Shown piece by piece: positions 19,105 to 27,105 of a DNA stretch of 54,664 nt. The stretch is from an uncultured Pedosphaera sp. (GTDB lineage: Bacteria > Verrucomicrobiota > Verrucomicrobiia > Limisphaerales > Pedosphaeraceae): the NCBI GenBank assembly GCA_903918755.1, contig CAIXFN010000016.1, positions 1 through 54,664 on the forward strand, read 5' to 3'. The notes beneath the pieces were generated by a model, which was not told the DNA's origin, did no database searches, and worked only from the letters and a program-made list of their open reading frames with translations. Both the position numbers and the translations under genes were made by a program. Position 1 is the stretch's first letter. Each line of letters begins with the position of its first letter.

Positions 19105-19443
19105 TTATAGCCCTAGCGCGGGCAGCGCAATTCGGCACGGAGCGGGTGGGCGGGTTCTGAGTGGGGCTTGCCGTCGGGCGCGGGTCGCGTTCGACCGTCC
19201 GTCAGTCAGGGGCTGCCGCCCAGCATTGGCAGTCCGTGAGTGGGACGCTCGTGCGCGCGATGGACAGTGAATAATCCAGCAGGGTGGTCCACGCCTGGGA
19301 CTGGCCACGAGCAGTTGGGCCAATTGGATACGTTCCCCGCGAACGGTCTTGCTGACCCGGGCCGCCCTGGGGATCTGACGCAAGGCCGGGATGATGCCGC
19401 CCGCGAGTTCCTCCGCAGTGGCGGCGGTAAAGTCCCATTTCAT
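19105..19443 (-). CDS. Small ORF coupled to the recombinase remnant, probably degenerate
   Basis: A 112-residue frame whose ATG overlaps the stop of the recombinase remnant by 4 bp (ATGA, complement of 19440-19443). The first ~50 residues (MKWDFTAATAEELAGGIIPA, then LRQIPRAARV and ERIQLAQLLVAS) look like a real helical protein. The rest is Arg/Pro/Ser-rich and looks like read-through into non-coding sequence. I do not recognise it. The 118 bp between the preceding gene's stop at 18986 and 19105 show nothing I can name. Confidence 0.3.
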   Translation of the reverse strand: MKWDFTAATAEELAGGIIPALRQIPRAARVSKTVRGERIQLAQLLVASPRRGPPCWIIHCPSRARASHSRTANAGRQPLTDGRSNATRARRQAPLRTRPPAPCRIALPALGL

Positions 19444-19828
19444 ACTTTGGCGAGCAGTTCCAGCAGGTGCGCCTTGCCCTTTTTCCAGTTCTTCGCGTTC
19501 ATGCCGACCAGCACTTCGCGCATGGCTTCCTTGGGCGATTGCCGGCCGTTCGTGAGTAGCAGGGGCATGGCGGTTTCCAGTGCCTTCCGGAAATCCTCCC
19601 GCCCGGGTTGGAAATAGTGTTTCAACACGATATCGGTGGTCTGGTGGCCGGTGACCTTTTGCACCAGTTCCAGCTTCACGCCCGCAGTCAGCGCCACGGT
19701 CACCCAGGTGACGCGCAAGCTGTGGAAGTCCCGCACGGAGGCCCGCCGCTCGGCATGGATGTCGCCTAGGTGCGGCACGGGGGCCACGCCGGACGCCGAG
19801 GTGGCGAACTTTAAGGTGCGACGTTGGT
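19440..19828 (-). pseudogene. Tyrosine recombinase (phage integrase) C-terminal remnant
   Basis: Only the last ~125 codons of a tyrosine recombinase remain. DFHSLRVTWVTVAL is the H-x-L-R box, GHQTTDIVLKHYFQ carries the GH and HY residues, and the nucleophilic Tyr lies in KHYFQP. The N-terminal DNA-binding part and the first catalytic Arg are missing. The upstream frame runs directly into the 3' end of the small secreted-protein gene near 19811-19828, so the break is sharp. The apparent GTG start at 19787 is probably not a real start. The remnant suggests that the R-M operon arrived on, or beside, an integrative element. Confidence 0.8.
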
Positions 19829-20335
19829 TACCAATTGGATGCGGAAGAAGCGGGCATCGGGGGAGTTCGTGTAGATTTGGGCATTCACCGCCGGGGTCCA
19901 GTTCACCAGATCGGTGGACATTTGCATGGTGACTTGGACGTTGCCAGAGTACGCGCCGACCGTCAGCGCCTTGTTGGGCGGGAACGGGGAAGGCTGGACG
20001 TCGAAGGTCGCCAGGGTGACAGGGTTGATCGTGTTGGAGTATTGGATCACTTGAACTGTGGCCGGGCCGGCAATGGTGAACCCAACGCTATCATTATAAT
20101 AATCGTAACTAATTCCTTTCGTCCGGATACGCAAGAATCCATTAGGCGCAAGTAAGCTTTTTAGCGTGGCGAATCCATTTGTCGGAACCGCGAGTGTCTC
20201 ACCCAGATTGAACGTGCTACCGCCGGGAATGGACATTGCGGGATCGTTGGTGGGAGCGACTATGGTTATGACCTGAGCCGGGGCGGCAAGCAAGCTGGCA
20301 AAACTAAGGAGGAACACCACAAGAAGACTTTTCAT
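19811..20335 (-). CDS. Small secreted protein, paralogue A of a tandem pair
   Basis: A 174-residue protein with signal peptide MKSLLVVFLLSFASLLAAPAQ; the start is the complement of 20333-20335. The middle (~25-115) is beta-like and contains LAVPTNGFATLKS. The last ~75 residues, from FDVQPSPFPPNKALTVG to STDLVNWTPAVNAQIY and DARFFRIQLVTNV, are a verrucomicrobial terminal module resembling the 'STDLxNW...FFRI' ends of many secreted proteins. These residues are essentially identical to paralogue B (20700-21296), while the central part differs. Its 3' end abuts the recombinase remnant. Function unknown; probably extracellular. Confidence 0.75.
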   Translation of the reverse strand: MKSLLVVFLLSFASLLAAPAQVITIVAPTNDPAMSIPGGSTFNLGETLAVPTNGFATLKSLLAPNGFLRIRTKGISYDYYNDSVGFTIAGPATVQVIQYSNTINPVTLATFDVQPSPFPPNKALTVGAYSGNVQVTMQMSTDLVNWTPAVNAQIYTNSPDARFFRIQLVTNVAP

Positions 20336-20655
20336 AATTTTTGATGCATGGATTTTGGACTCTTGGGGTGGAATTTAGCCACCGAGGAGTGTCGGCGCAA
20401 TCCGAAAGGCCGAGGTGAAAGAGGTCGCGGTGCCAAGAAACGAAAGGCGATGCCAGGCGTAGCGCCTGAAGTACGCCAGGGGCATGGGTGTACGAAACAC
20501 CGTTGGGGTCCGGACGGCGCGGGCAGATTCCGGAAAGAGTTGGCCACAACCCGCGGGTTGGGGTTGGAAGAATTTTAACGGTTACCCGGGGTAGGCGCTC
20601 GTGCCTCGCGCCAACCCCGGGCTGGAGGGCGCAACCCCCTTGGGGTATAGGAAAG
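20336..20655. repeat. Intergenic copy 1 of duplicated block with strong hairpin
   Basis: Upstream of paralogue A lies a block that recurs, diverged, upstream of paralogue B at 21297-21592. Shared phrases are GCATGGATTTTGGACTCTTG, GCCACCGAGGAGTGTCGGCG and AGAATTTTAACGGTTACCCG. At 20585-20621, CCCGGGGTAGGCGC pairs with GCGCCAACCCCGGG around a 9-base loop. This very stable hairpin could end transcription of paralogue B; it lies 79 bp past that stop but has no T-tract. The remaining bases to 20699 hold nothing else I recognise. Confidence 0.75.
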
Positions 20656-20699
20656 GCGAGGATCGTTGGGGGCGATGGCGGCTGGGGCTGGTGGCCGCT

Positions 20700-21296
20700 T
20701 CAAGGCCCAACGTTCGTCACCAATTGGATGCGGAAGAAGCGGGCGTCGGGGGAGTTCGTGTAGATTTGGGCATTCACCGCCGGGGTCCAGTTCACCAGAT
20801 CGGTGGACATTTGCATGGTGACTTGGACGTTGCCAGAGTACGCGCCGACCGTCAGCGCCTTGTTGGGCGGGAACGGGGAAGGTTGGACGTCGAAGGTCGC
20901 CATTGAGTTGACATTGTCTAGTGGGCTGTTGCGGGGATTCCCGGTATCCACCTGCAAAAGCTGGAGGGTAGCCGGGCCGGCGATCACCAGTGGTCGGAGA
21001 ACGCCGCCGGAGTCGTTGCCGGAGGGCGGGGATAGAGGCTGAAAGAGAAACGTGGCCCCTTGGGTAGTGATCTGGAGTTGGGTATATGCCGGAACTCCAT
21101 AGCCGGCAGCGGCGGACTTGAGGGTGGCAAAGCCGTTGGTGGGTACATTCAAGACACTGCTGGCAAAGTAGCTGCCATAGGCATTCGTGGTATGCTGGCC
21201 GACGCCATAATTGTTGACGATGAGGGTCTGAACTTGAGCCGGGGCGACAATGAGGCTGGCGAAGCAAAGGAGGCACGCCACAAGGAGGCTTTTCAT
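20700..21296 (-). CDS. Small secreted protein, paralogue B of a tandem pair
   Basis: A 198-residue protein with signal peptide MKSLLVACLLCFASLIVAPAQ. The start is taken at the complement of 21294-21296; the open frame reaching 21491 has no signal before it. The N-terminal signal and the last ~80 residues (from MATFDVQPSPFPPNKAL to FFRIQLVTNVGP) match paralogue A almost exactly. At DNA level 20720-20902 against 19831-20013 differ at only a few bases. The central ~95 residues are different and longer, sharing only the VPTNGFATLKS island. This is a mosaic duplication rather than a simple one. Function unknown; probably extracellular. Confidence 0.75.
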   Translation of the reverse strand: MKSLLVACLLCFASLIVAPAQVQTLIVNNYGVGQHTTNAYGSYFASSVLNVPTNGFATLKSAAAGYGVPAYTQLQITTQGATFLFQPLSPPSGNDSGGVLRPLVIAGPATLQLLQVDTGNPRNSPLDNVNSMATFDVQPSPFPPNKALTVGAYSGNVQVTMQMSTDLVNWTPAVNAQIYTNSPDARFFRIQLVTNVGP

Positions 21297-21592
21297 ATTT
21301 TTTCTATGCATGGATTTTGGACTCTTGGGTTGGAAATTAGCCACCGAGGAGTGTCGGCGCAATCCCAAAGGCCGAGATGGCAAGGAACGGCGGGTAATAC
21401 CAGACGTAGCGCCGGAAGTGCGACAGGGGGAAAGGTGCAAAGGGCGTTGGTCGCGGAATGGCGCGGACAGGTTCCGGAAGAAGTTGGCCACAACCCGCGT
21501 TGGGGTTGGAAGAATTTTAACGGTTACCCGGGGTAGGCACTCGTGACTCGCGCCAACCCCGGGCTGGAGGACACTACCCCCTTGGGGTAGCT
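21297..21592. repeat. Intergenic copy 2 of duplicated block with hairpin
   Basis: This is the diverged copy of 20336-20655, placed upstream of paralogue B. It also has the hairpin (21527-21563), here with a weaker stem because GGCGC has become GGCAC. It lies just past the stop of the Gfo/Idh/MocA gene at 21597 and may act as that gene's terminator. Together with copy 1 it shows that the duplicated unit was gene plus leader, roughly 890 bp. Confidence 0.7.
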
Positions 21593-21596
21593 GGAA

Positions 21597-22937
21597 TCAA
21601 ACCGACCAAGGCGCGCGGTATTCGCGGGTCAGCCATTGCTTGTCCCCGGTGCCGGCGGTGAATTCCAGCTTGGCCGGGTCCCAGCCGAACTTGGCGTGGT
21701 GATAGTAGCTCTGGTTGATGAGGTGACAGCAGATCGCCGAGCGCGCGCCGACTTGCTCGCTGGTGATGGGTTTCTTGCGGCTCTTCACGCAACCCAGAAA
21801 ATCCACAATGTGCTGGTTGCTGACGTAAAGTTTTACCTTGGCGCCGGTCAGGTAGCCGCGCTCGGCTTTGTTCAATTCTGCCGCCAGGGAAGTGTCCCCG
21901 CCCGCGCCACCTTCGGCCGGGAAACCGGCGACGATCTTGCCCCCGAGGACGAGTTGGAATTTCCCGCGGTTCACCCGTACTTCGCCATCCGTCCCATAAA
22001 AGTGAACGCCGTAGCCGTCCTTGTGCTCCACCGTGACGCCATTGGCATACACCAGTTTGCAACCACGCTTGGCCTGCGGATCGGCGGCGGGAATAACCTC
22101 CACCGGACCGCTGTCGTCCATCCCCAAGCCCCACTGGGCGATGTCGAGATGATGCGCACCCCAATCCCCTACCCCGCCGCTGCCGTATTCCATGTAATCG
22201 CGCCAGGCGGGAAAGCCCTTGTGGATGCCCCGCGGACTGAGCACGGAACTGTAGCCGCGCACCGGCGCCGGACCGCACCAGAAATTCCAATCCAGCCCGG
22301 GTTCCGCGGCTTCCTCCTGCAGATCACAAGGCCGGCCCGGATCGCCAAAACTGCATTCCACGGTTTGAACCTTGCCAATGACGCCGTTGCGCACCAATTC
22401 GCACGCCACGCGGAATTCCCGGGAGGAACGTTGCATGGAACCCGTTTGCAGCACGCGCTGATTGGCATCCACCGCTTTCAGCACCTCGGCGGCTTCGTGG
22501 ATGTTGTGCGTCAACGGCTTCTCGCAGTAAACATCCTTGCCGGCCCGCAGCGCGGCGAGCATGGGAATGGCGTGCCAGTGGTCGGGGGTGGCGATGCAGA
22601 CGGCGTCGATGTCCTTGCGGGCGAGGATTTCGCGGAAATCGTTGTAGGCGATGCAGTCGGTGGTGTTACCGGCGGATTCGTCCACCCGGCGCTTGGCATC
22701 GTTGCGACGCGTGGAGTCCACGTCGCACACCGCGAGCACCTTGGTTTTTTGACCGAGGAAATTGTTCATCAGCCCACGTCCCTGGGTGCCCAACCCGATG
22801 AAACCCATCGTGGTCCGCCCGCTCGGCGGGGTATCCGCCGACCAGACCTGCGAGGGCAGAATGAAGGGAGCAGCGGCGGTGATTCCGGCGCCAACGCGAA
22901 TAAAATTCCGGCGATTGATTTGGAGACGTGGTTTCAT
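21597..22937 (-). CDS. Gfo/Idh/MocA family oxidoreductase, Tat-exported
   Basis: A 446-residue NAD(P)-dependent sugar dehydrogenase-like protein. The N-terminus INRRNFIRVGAGITAAAPF is a Tat signal, so the enzyme acts outside the cytoplasm. The Rossmann fold begins at TMGFIGLGTQGRGLMNNFL, followed by VLAVCDVDS and the family's CIATPDHWHAIP and EKPLTHN motif containing the catalytic-site lysine. The C-terminal alpha/beta domain includes the GGVGDWGAHHLDIAQWGLG stretch. Exported members often carry tightly bound NAD(P) and act on sugars or glycosides. No obvious operon partner adjoins it. The substrate is unknown. Confidence 0.92.
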   Translation of the reverse strand: MKPRLQINRRNFIRVGAGITAAAPFILPSQVWSADTPPSGRTTMGFIGLGTQGRGLMNNFLGQKTKVLAVCDVDSTRRNDAKRRVDESAGNTTDCIAYNDFREILARKDIDAVCIATPDHWHAIPMLAALRAGKDVYCEKPLTHNIHEAAEVLKAVDANQRVLQTGSMQRSSREFRVACELVRNGVIGKVQTVECSFGDPGRPCDLQEEAAEPGLDWNFWCGPAPVRGYSSVLSPRGIHKGFPAWRDYMEYGSGGVGDWGAHHLDIAQWGLGMDDSGPVEVIPAADPQAKRGCKLVYANGVTVEHKDGYGVHFYGTDGEVRVNRGKFQLVLGGKIVAGFPAEGGAGGDTSLAAELNKAERGYLTGAKVKLYVSNQHIVDFLGCVKSRKKPITSEQVGARSAICCHLINQSYYHHAKFGWDPAKLEFTAGTGDKQWLTREYRAPWSV

Positions 22938-23090
22938 GAGGGGAAAAATAGGACTCCGGCGCGCACAAAGTCAAATGCAACTTCCGCCCCCGCTCTGAGA
23001 GACAACGAACTGTTTTTGCTTTCCCGGCGGCAATATCGGGCCTCAGGTGCTGGTGGCGCGTTGAGTTGGCCGGCCCGCAACTTCAAGAAT

Positions 23091-23384
23091 GAACCAGGGA
23101 ACTCCGAAGTTTAGACAGGATTTACAGGATTGAACATGATGAACCCGAATCAGGCCCCAGCGGGGCAGCGCATCTCCATCTGTCATCCGGAAAATCCTGT
23201 CCATCCTGTCTAAAATCTCAAGCTTCGGTGCGATGGCGCCTCCGGTAGAATTTGACCGAGGGGCGAGCCCGTAACTTGACCAGCGAACCAGGGAACTCCG
23301 AAGTTTAGACAGGATTTACAGGATTGAACATGATGAACCCGAATCAGGCCCCAGCGGGGCAGCGCATCTCCATCTGTCATCCGG
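23091..23384. repeat. 194-bp tandem repeat, unit 1 and left half of unit 2
   Basis: Unit 1 spans 23091-23284 and unit 2 begins at 23285 (GAACCAGGGAACTCC). Each unit carries TTAGACAGGATTTACAGGATT and, about 100 bp on, AATCCTGTCCATCCTGTCTAA. These form a 21-bp inverted repeat with two mismatches that could make a large hairpin. The AGACAGGATTTACAGGATT element is widespread in bacterial genomes. Unit 2 is cut after CATCCGG (23378-23384) by the IS21-family element. The stretch 22938-23090 before the array shows nothing recognisable. Confidence 0.92.
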
Positions 23385-23561
23385 TGTCAGGGGCGAACTG
23401 AAATTGGTGTATTCTTGGCGGTTTGAAATTCCGTCTTCTTCCCGTTTGGTTTTCTTCCCCAGCTTCGAATAAGCGTCTTCTTCCTTCTTCCCTTGCGTTC
23501 GTGCCGTGCACGTTTGCCGGGTTGCCTTCACCGGTGATTTTTCTTCCTTTGGGGAGCACTT

Positions 23562-24083
23562 ATGGCGACCCAGGTCAAACCACGCAAGTGCCTCTGCTGC
23601 CGCGAGTTCTTTGCGCCTGATTACCGCAACCGCCACCATCAGGTTTACTGTCCAAAGCCGGCCTGCCGCGCCGCCAGCAAGCGGGCCAGTCAACTACGTT
23701 GGTTGCGTCAACCGGCCAACCGCAATTACTTCCGCAGCCCGGAAAACGTCCAACGTGTCCAGGCGTGGCGCCGGGTGCACCCGAACCGCTCCAAAAGCCA
23801 GTCAACTCAACCAAACCCGTCGCAAGCCATTCCGCCGGAGCAACTTGCCAAGGGCAGTCCTCTTGTAACGTCCCAGCGCGGCCCCGCCGCGTTACAAGAT
23901 CTCTGCCTGGCCGATCACCCTGATTTCATGGGCCTGATCTCCTTCATCACCGGGGCCTCGTTACAAGAGGACATCGCTGCCACCGCCCGCAAAATCCATG
24001 CTCGGGGCCGGGACATTTTGGGGCTACACCCCCCCAATCCGTCCCCGAACGCCTATGATTGTCAAACGCCTGCTTTGCCCTGA
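23562..24083 (+). CDS. IS21 passenger protein with N-terminal Cys/His zinc-finger-like motif
   Basis: A 173-residue protein. The N-terminus has CLCCREFFAPDYRNRHHQVYC followed by PKPACRAASK, giving C-x2-C ... C-x4-C spacing like a treble-clef or C4 zinc finger. A short RWLRQPANRNYF basic/aromatic segment follows. The rest is Ser/Pro/Gln-rich, with a helical segment LADHPDFMGLISFITG. Similar short zinc-finger proteins precede IS21-type istAB pairs in other bacteria, from memory of the family. It may bind the element's ends or regulate transposition. Its 3' end overlaps the next gene by 29 bp. Confidence 0.75.
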   Translation: MATQVKPRKCLCCREFFAPDYRNRHHQVYCPKPACRAASKRASQLRWLRQPANRNYFRSPENVQRVQAWRRVHPNRSKSQSTQPNPSQAIPPEQLAKGSPLVTSQRGPAALQDLCLADHPDFMGLISFITGASLQEDIAATARKIHARGRDILGLHPPNPSPNAYDCQTPALP

Positions 24084-24444
24084 GCGGCTCCGCCGCGTGC
24101 CCCCCGGTTTCAATTGGCTGGACCATCGGCTGGTGAGCCAAAACTTCCTGGCCCGGTGCGATTGCAACGCCTTGGCCTTGTATTTGTTCCTGGTCACCGT
24201 CGCCGATGTGCAGGGCTTGAGTTATTACTCCGACGCCGCCATCGGCCGGCATTTGCGGCTGGACCCGCTGGCGCTGGCGGCGGCCCGCCAGCAACTGGTC
24301 AGGGCCGAACTCCTGGCCTACCAAAAGCCCCTTTACCAAGTGCTGGGGCTGGACGCGCCGGCACCCGGCCCGGCGCGCGCGGGCCGGGAACAATCCGTCG
24401 GCGAGGTGTTGCGCCGGCTCTGGCCGCCCGGAGGTGGCCAATGA
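24055..24444 (+). CDS. IS21 passenger protein, winged-helix-like
   Basis: A 129-residue protein. ATG 24055 (MIVKRLLCPERLRRVPPGF) is preferred over an upstream in-frame ATG at 23998, which lies deep within the previous gene. The core SQNFLARCDCNALALYLFLV, GLSYYSDAAIGRHLRLDP and QLVRAELLAYQKPLYQVLGL reads like a replication-protein-type winged helix. Its stop overlaps the istA start by 4 bp (ATGA at 24441-24444). A protein of this type, paired with the zinc-finger gene, accompanies istAB in related elements. Its exact role is unknown. Confidence 0.75.
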   Translation: MIVKRLLCPERLRRVPPGFNWLDHRLVSQNFLARCDCNALALYLFLVTVADVQGLSYYSDAAIGRHLRLDPLALAAARQQLVRAELLAYQKPLYQVLGLDAPAPGPARAGREQSVGEVLRRLWPPGGGQ

Positions 24445-25940
24445 TCAACTACCAGACGTTCTGCCAAATCCGGCAGTTGGCCGATCAAAACCAGCTGAGC
24501 GCCGCGCAAATCGCCGCCGAGCTGGCGATGGATCTCAAGACCGCGCAAAAGTGGATCCAATGCTCCAAGTATGAGCCGCGCAAGGCCACCCGGCGTCCCG
24601 GCAAGCTCGATCCCTTCCAAGGTCAGATCGTGGCGTTGCTGGCCCGCCACCCGTACAGTGCCCGGCAAATCTTCCAGCAACTTACCGCCCAGGGTTACAC
24701 GGGTGGTTACAGCATCCTCAAAGAACGAGTCCGGTTGCTGCGGCCGGTCCGCCAATCGGCCTACCTGACGCTGGCCTTCGCGCCCGGCGAATGTGCCCAG
24801 GTCGATTGGGGCAGTTTCGGCTGGATCAAGGTCGGGGCGACCCGCCGGCGTTTGTCCTTCTTTGTCATGGTGCTCTGCTACAGCCGCCAGATGTACGTCG
24901 AGTTTACCCTGGGGCAGGGCATGGAATGGTTCCTGGCCTGCCACCAAAACGCCTTCACGTTCTTTGGGGGCACCCCGGCCAAAGTGATGATTGACAACTT
25001 GAAGACCGGCGTGCTGAGCCATCCGGTGGGCGGACCGGTGGTGTATCATCCCCGCTATCTGGATTTTGCCGCCCATCACGGCTTCACTCCTGTGGCCTGC
25101 GGGGTTCGCAAGGCCAATGAAAAGGGGCGCGTGGAAAATGGCGTCGGCTACATCAAAGGCAATTTTTTGAACGGCTTGGAGCTGCCGGGATTTGCCGCGC
25201 TTAACCCCGCGGCCCATGACTGGCTGCGCACGGTTGCCAATGTGCGCCTGCACGGCGAAACCCGGCGCAAACCCGTGGAAATGTTCGCCGAGGAGCAGGC
25301 CCGCCTGCGCCCCTTGCCCGCGCGGCCGTACGACCCGGCGGCGCTCCAGACCGTCACCGCCACCCGCCGCTGTCGCGTGGTCTTCGAAACCAATCGCTAT
25401 TCCACCCCCCACCTCTACGCGGGGCAAAAGCTCACGCTCAAAGTCTATCCCGAGCGCTTGTCGCTCTATCATCGCGAGACGCTGATCGCCACCCATCCCC
25501 GGTCCTTTGAACGACACCAGGATCTCCTCAATCCCGACCATACCAAGGAGCTGCTGGCCCAGCGCCTCAAGGCCCGCCAGCAAACCCTCCTGCTGGCCTT
25601 TCTGAGCCTTTCGCCCCAAGCCGAGGGCTATGCCCGCAAACTGGAGGAAAAAGGTTTGCAGGCCGCCCACCACATTCAAAAGATCGTGGCTTTGAGCGAA
25701 GTTTACGGCCCCGAGGAGGTCGCCCGCGCCCTGGCCGACGCCCTGGCTTTTGAGGCGTATGGCTGTGACTATATCGCCAACATCCTGGCCCAACGCCAAC
25801 GCCATCCGGCGACGCCCACCGCCTTGCATCTGACCCGCCGGCAGGACCTGTTGGATTTGGAACTGCCCCCGGCCGATTTGACGCCTTACCAATCCCCCAC
25901 GTCCGTTAACCCTACCTTCCCTCACGATTATGAACCATGA
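24441..25940 (+). CDS. istA: IS21 family transposase IstA
   Basis: A 499-residue DDE transposase. The start at ATG 24441 overlaps the preceding stop; the longer open frame to 24114 is inside the upstream gene. The N-terminus MINYQTFCQIRQLADQNQLS with IAAELAMDLKTAQKWI is the helix-turn-helix DNA-binding domain. The catalytic residues appear as Asp122 (CAQVDWGSF), Asp185 (KVMIDNLKTGV) and Glu232 (EKGRVENGVGYIKG). The C-terminus has the YSTPHLYAGQ-type beta-barrel region. It cuts and joins DNA ends with the help of IstB, whose gene overlaps by 11 bp. Confidence 0.96.
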   Translation: MINYQTFCQIRQLADQNQLSAAQIAAELAMDLKTAQKWIQCSKYEPRKATRRPGKLDPFQGQIVALLARHPYSARQIFQQLTAQGYTGGYSILKERVRLLRPVRQSAYLTLAFAPGECAQVDWGSFGWIKVGATRRRLSFFVMVLCYSRQMYVEFTLGQGMEWFLACHQNAFTFFGGTPAKVMIDNLKTGVLSHPVGGPVVYHPRYLDFAAHHGFTPVACGVRKANEKGRVENGVGYIKGNFLNGLELPGFAALNPAAHDWLRTVANVRLHGETRRKPVEMFAEEQARLRPLPARPYDPAALQTVTATRRCRVVFETNRYSTPHLYAGQKLTLKVYPERLSLYHRETLIATHPRSFERHQDLLNPDHTKELLAQRLKARQQTLLLAFLSLSPQAEGYARKLEEKGLQAAHHIQKIVALSEVYGPEEVARALADALAFEAYGCDYIANILAQRQRHPATPTALHLTRRQDLLDLELPPADLTPYQSPTSVNPTFPHDYEP

Positions 25941-26685
25941 ACTGCTCGGCCAACACCTGGCCTATCTCCAACTGGCCTTCGCCCAGGAAAACCACGTCGC
26001 CCTGGCCCAACAGGCCGCCGAAAAAGGCTGGGGTCATCTGGACTACCTGCAACACCTCCTGGACGGTGAAGTGCAGCAGCGCCGCCAGCGCCTGGTGCAA
26101 CGCCGCCTGCGGGAGGCCCGCTTCCCGGTGCGCAAAACCCTCGAACAGTTCCGCTGGGACTGGCCGAAAAAAATCAACCGCCTGGCCGTGCAAAATCTCT
26201 TCCGCCTGGGGTTCATCCCGGCCAAGGCCAACGTGATTTTCCTGGGCACCGTGGGCTTGGGCAAGACGCACCTGGCCACCGCGCTGGGCTACGCCGCCTG
26301 CCTGGAAGGCCATTCGGTGCTCTTTGCCAACGCCATCAACGTCATCAACGATCTGGCCGCCGCCCAGTTGCACGGCGGCCTCAAACAGCAGCTCAAAAAA
26401 TATCTGACGCCGCAGGTTCTGATTTTGGACGAGGTGGGCTATTTGCCCATTGATCAACACGGCGCCGATCTCCTCTTCCAAACGATCAGCCAGCGCTACG
26501 AGCGGGGCTCGATCATCCTGACCACGAATAAAGCCTTCAAGCAGTGGCCGGGGATCTTCAACAATGACAGCACGATTACCTCGGCGGTCTTGGACCGCCT
26601 CCTGCACCACGCGGAAACGATCGTGATCGAAGGCGGCAGCTATCGGATGAAAGACCAATTGGAAACCCCGGTCACCACGGCGTGA
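25930..26685 (+). CDS. istB: IS21 family helper ATPase IstB
   Basis: A 251-residue AAA+ ATPase related to DnaC. The N-terminal helical part (LGQHLAYLQLAFAQENHVAL) contacts the transposase. Walker A is GTVGLGKTH at 106-114 and Walker B is LILDEVGYL with Asp167/Glu168. The sensor region ILTTNKAFKQWPGIF and the end VIEGGSYRMK are typical of IstB. IstB assembles on DNA and selects the target for IstA. The gene begins within the last codons of istA, so translation is coupled. Confidence 0.96.
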   Translation: MNHELLGQHLAYLQLAFAQENHVALAQQAAEKGWGHLDYLQHLLDGEVQQRRQRLVQRRLREARFPVRKTLEQFRWDWPKKINRLAVQNLFRLGFIPAKANVIFLGTVGLGKTHLATALGYAACLEGHSVLFANAINVINDLAAAQLHGGLKQQLKKYLTPQVLILDEVGYLPIDQHGADLLFQTISQRYERGSIILTTNKAFKQWPGIFNNDSTITSAVLDRLLHHAETIVIEGGSYRMKDQLETPVTTA

Positions 26686-26769
26686 GCGCACTGACCTCAC
26701 GCCCCGGTAGAGCCAATCGCGCCGGATTTTCAAACCGCCCGATTTAACCCGTTTTCACGCCGCCGCTCA

Positions 26770-27027
26770 CATCCGGAAAATCCTGTCCATCCTGTCTAAA
26801 ATCTCAAGCTTCGGTGCGATGGCGCCTCCGGTAGAATTTGACCGAGGGGCGAGCCCGTAACTTGACCAGCGAACCAGGTAACTCCGGAATTGAGACAGGA
26901 TTTACAGGATTGAACATGATGAACCCGAATCAGGCCCCAGCGGCGCAACGCGTCTGCAGCAGTCATCCGGAAAATCCTGTCCATCCTGTCTAAAATCTCA
27001 AACTTCGGTGCGATGGCGCCTCCGGCA
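26770..27027. repeat. 194-bp tandem repeat, right half of unit 2 and partial unit 3
   Basis: After the second CATCCGG copy (26770-26776), unit 2 resumes and ends at 26870. Unit 3 runs from 26871 (GAACCAGGTAACTCC) to about 27027, where it loses its end at GCGCCTCCGG. Unit 3 is more diverged than units 1 and 2, for example AATTGAGACAGG in place of AGTTTAGACAGG. The inverted-repeat arms are still recognisable. The 78 bases from 27028 to 27105 hold nothing else I can name. Confidence 0.9.
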
Positions 27028-27105
27028 TTTTTTGGCCAAGAGGTCGGCCACCGTTGCGGGCCACGCCAGTTCCATGGGCTCAGGCGTCCTGAAACGGGAT
27101 CAACC

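Larger units (their letters stand above)
23385..26769 (+). mobile_element. IS21-family insertion sequence (3385 bp) with two passenger genes and 7-bp target duplication
   Basis: The element begins TGTCAGGGGCGAACTG and ends CCGCCGCTCA (5'-TG...CA-3'), flanked by the direct repeat CATCCGG at 23378-23384 and 26770-26776. Removing the element and one CATCCGG rejoins 100 + 94 bp into exactly one 194-bp repeat unit, which confirms the boundaries. Subterminal inverted copies of GGCGGTTTGAAA-x-TCCG lie at 23417-23433 and 26723-26739 and are probable transposase-binding sites. It encodes a zinc-finger protein, a winged-helix-like protein, IstA and IstB, all rightward and overlapping. All four frames are intact, so it is probably recent and potentially active. 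Confidence 0.95.

Noticed and set aside
19811-21296. A diversity-generating retroelement acting on the mosaic paralogues.
   Set aside because: No reverse transcriptase or template repeat is present, and the central differences are not adenine-specific substitutions.
24114-24440. Longer start for the IstA transposase.
   Set aside because: The extra residues overlap the winged-helix passenger gene and are low-complexity. The helix-turn-helix begins right after ATG 24441.
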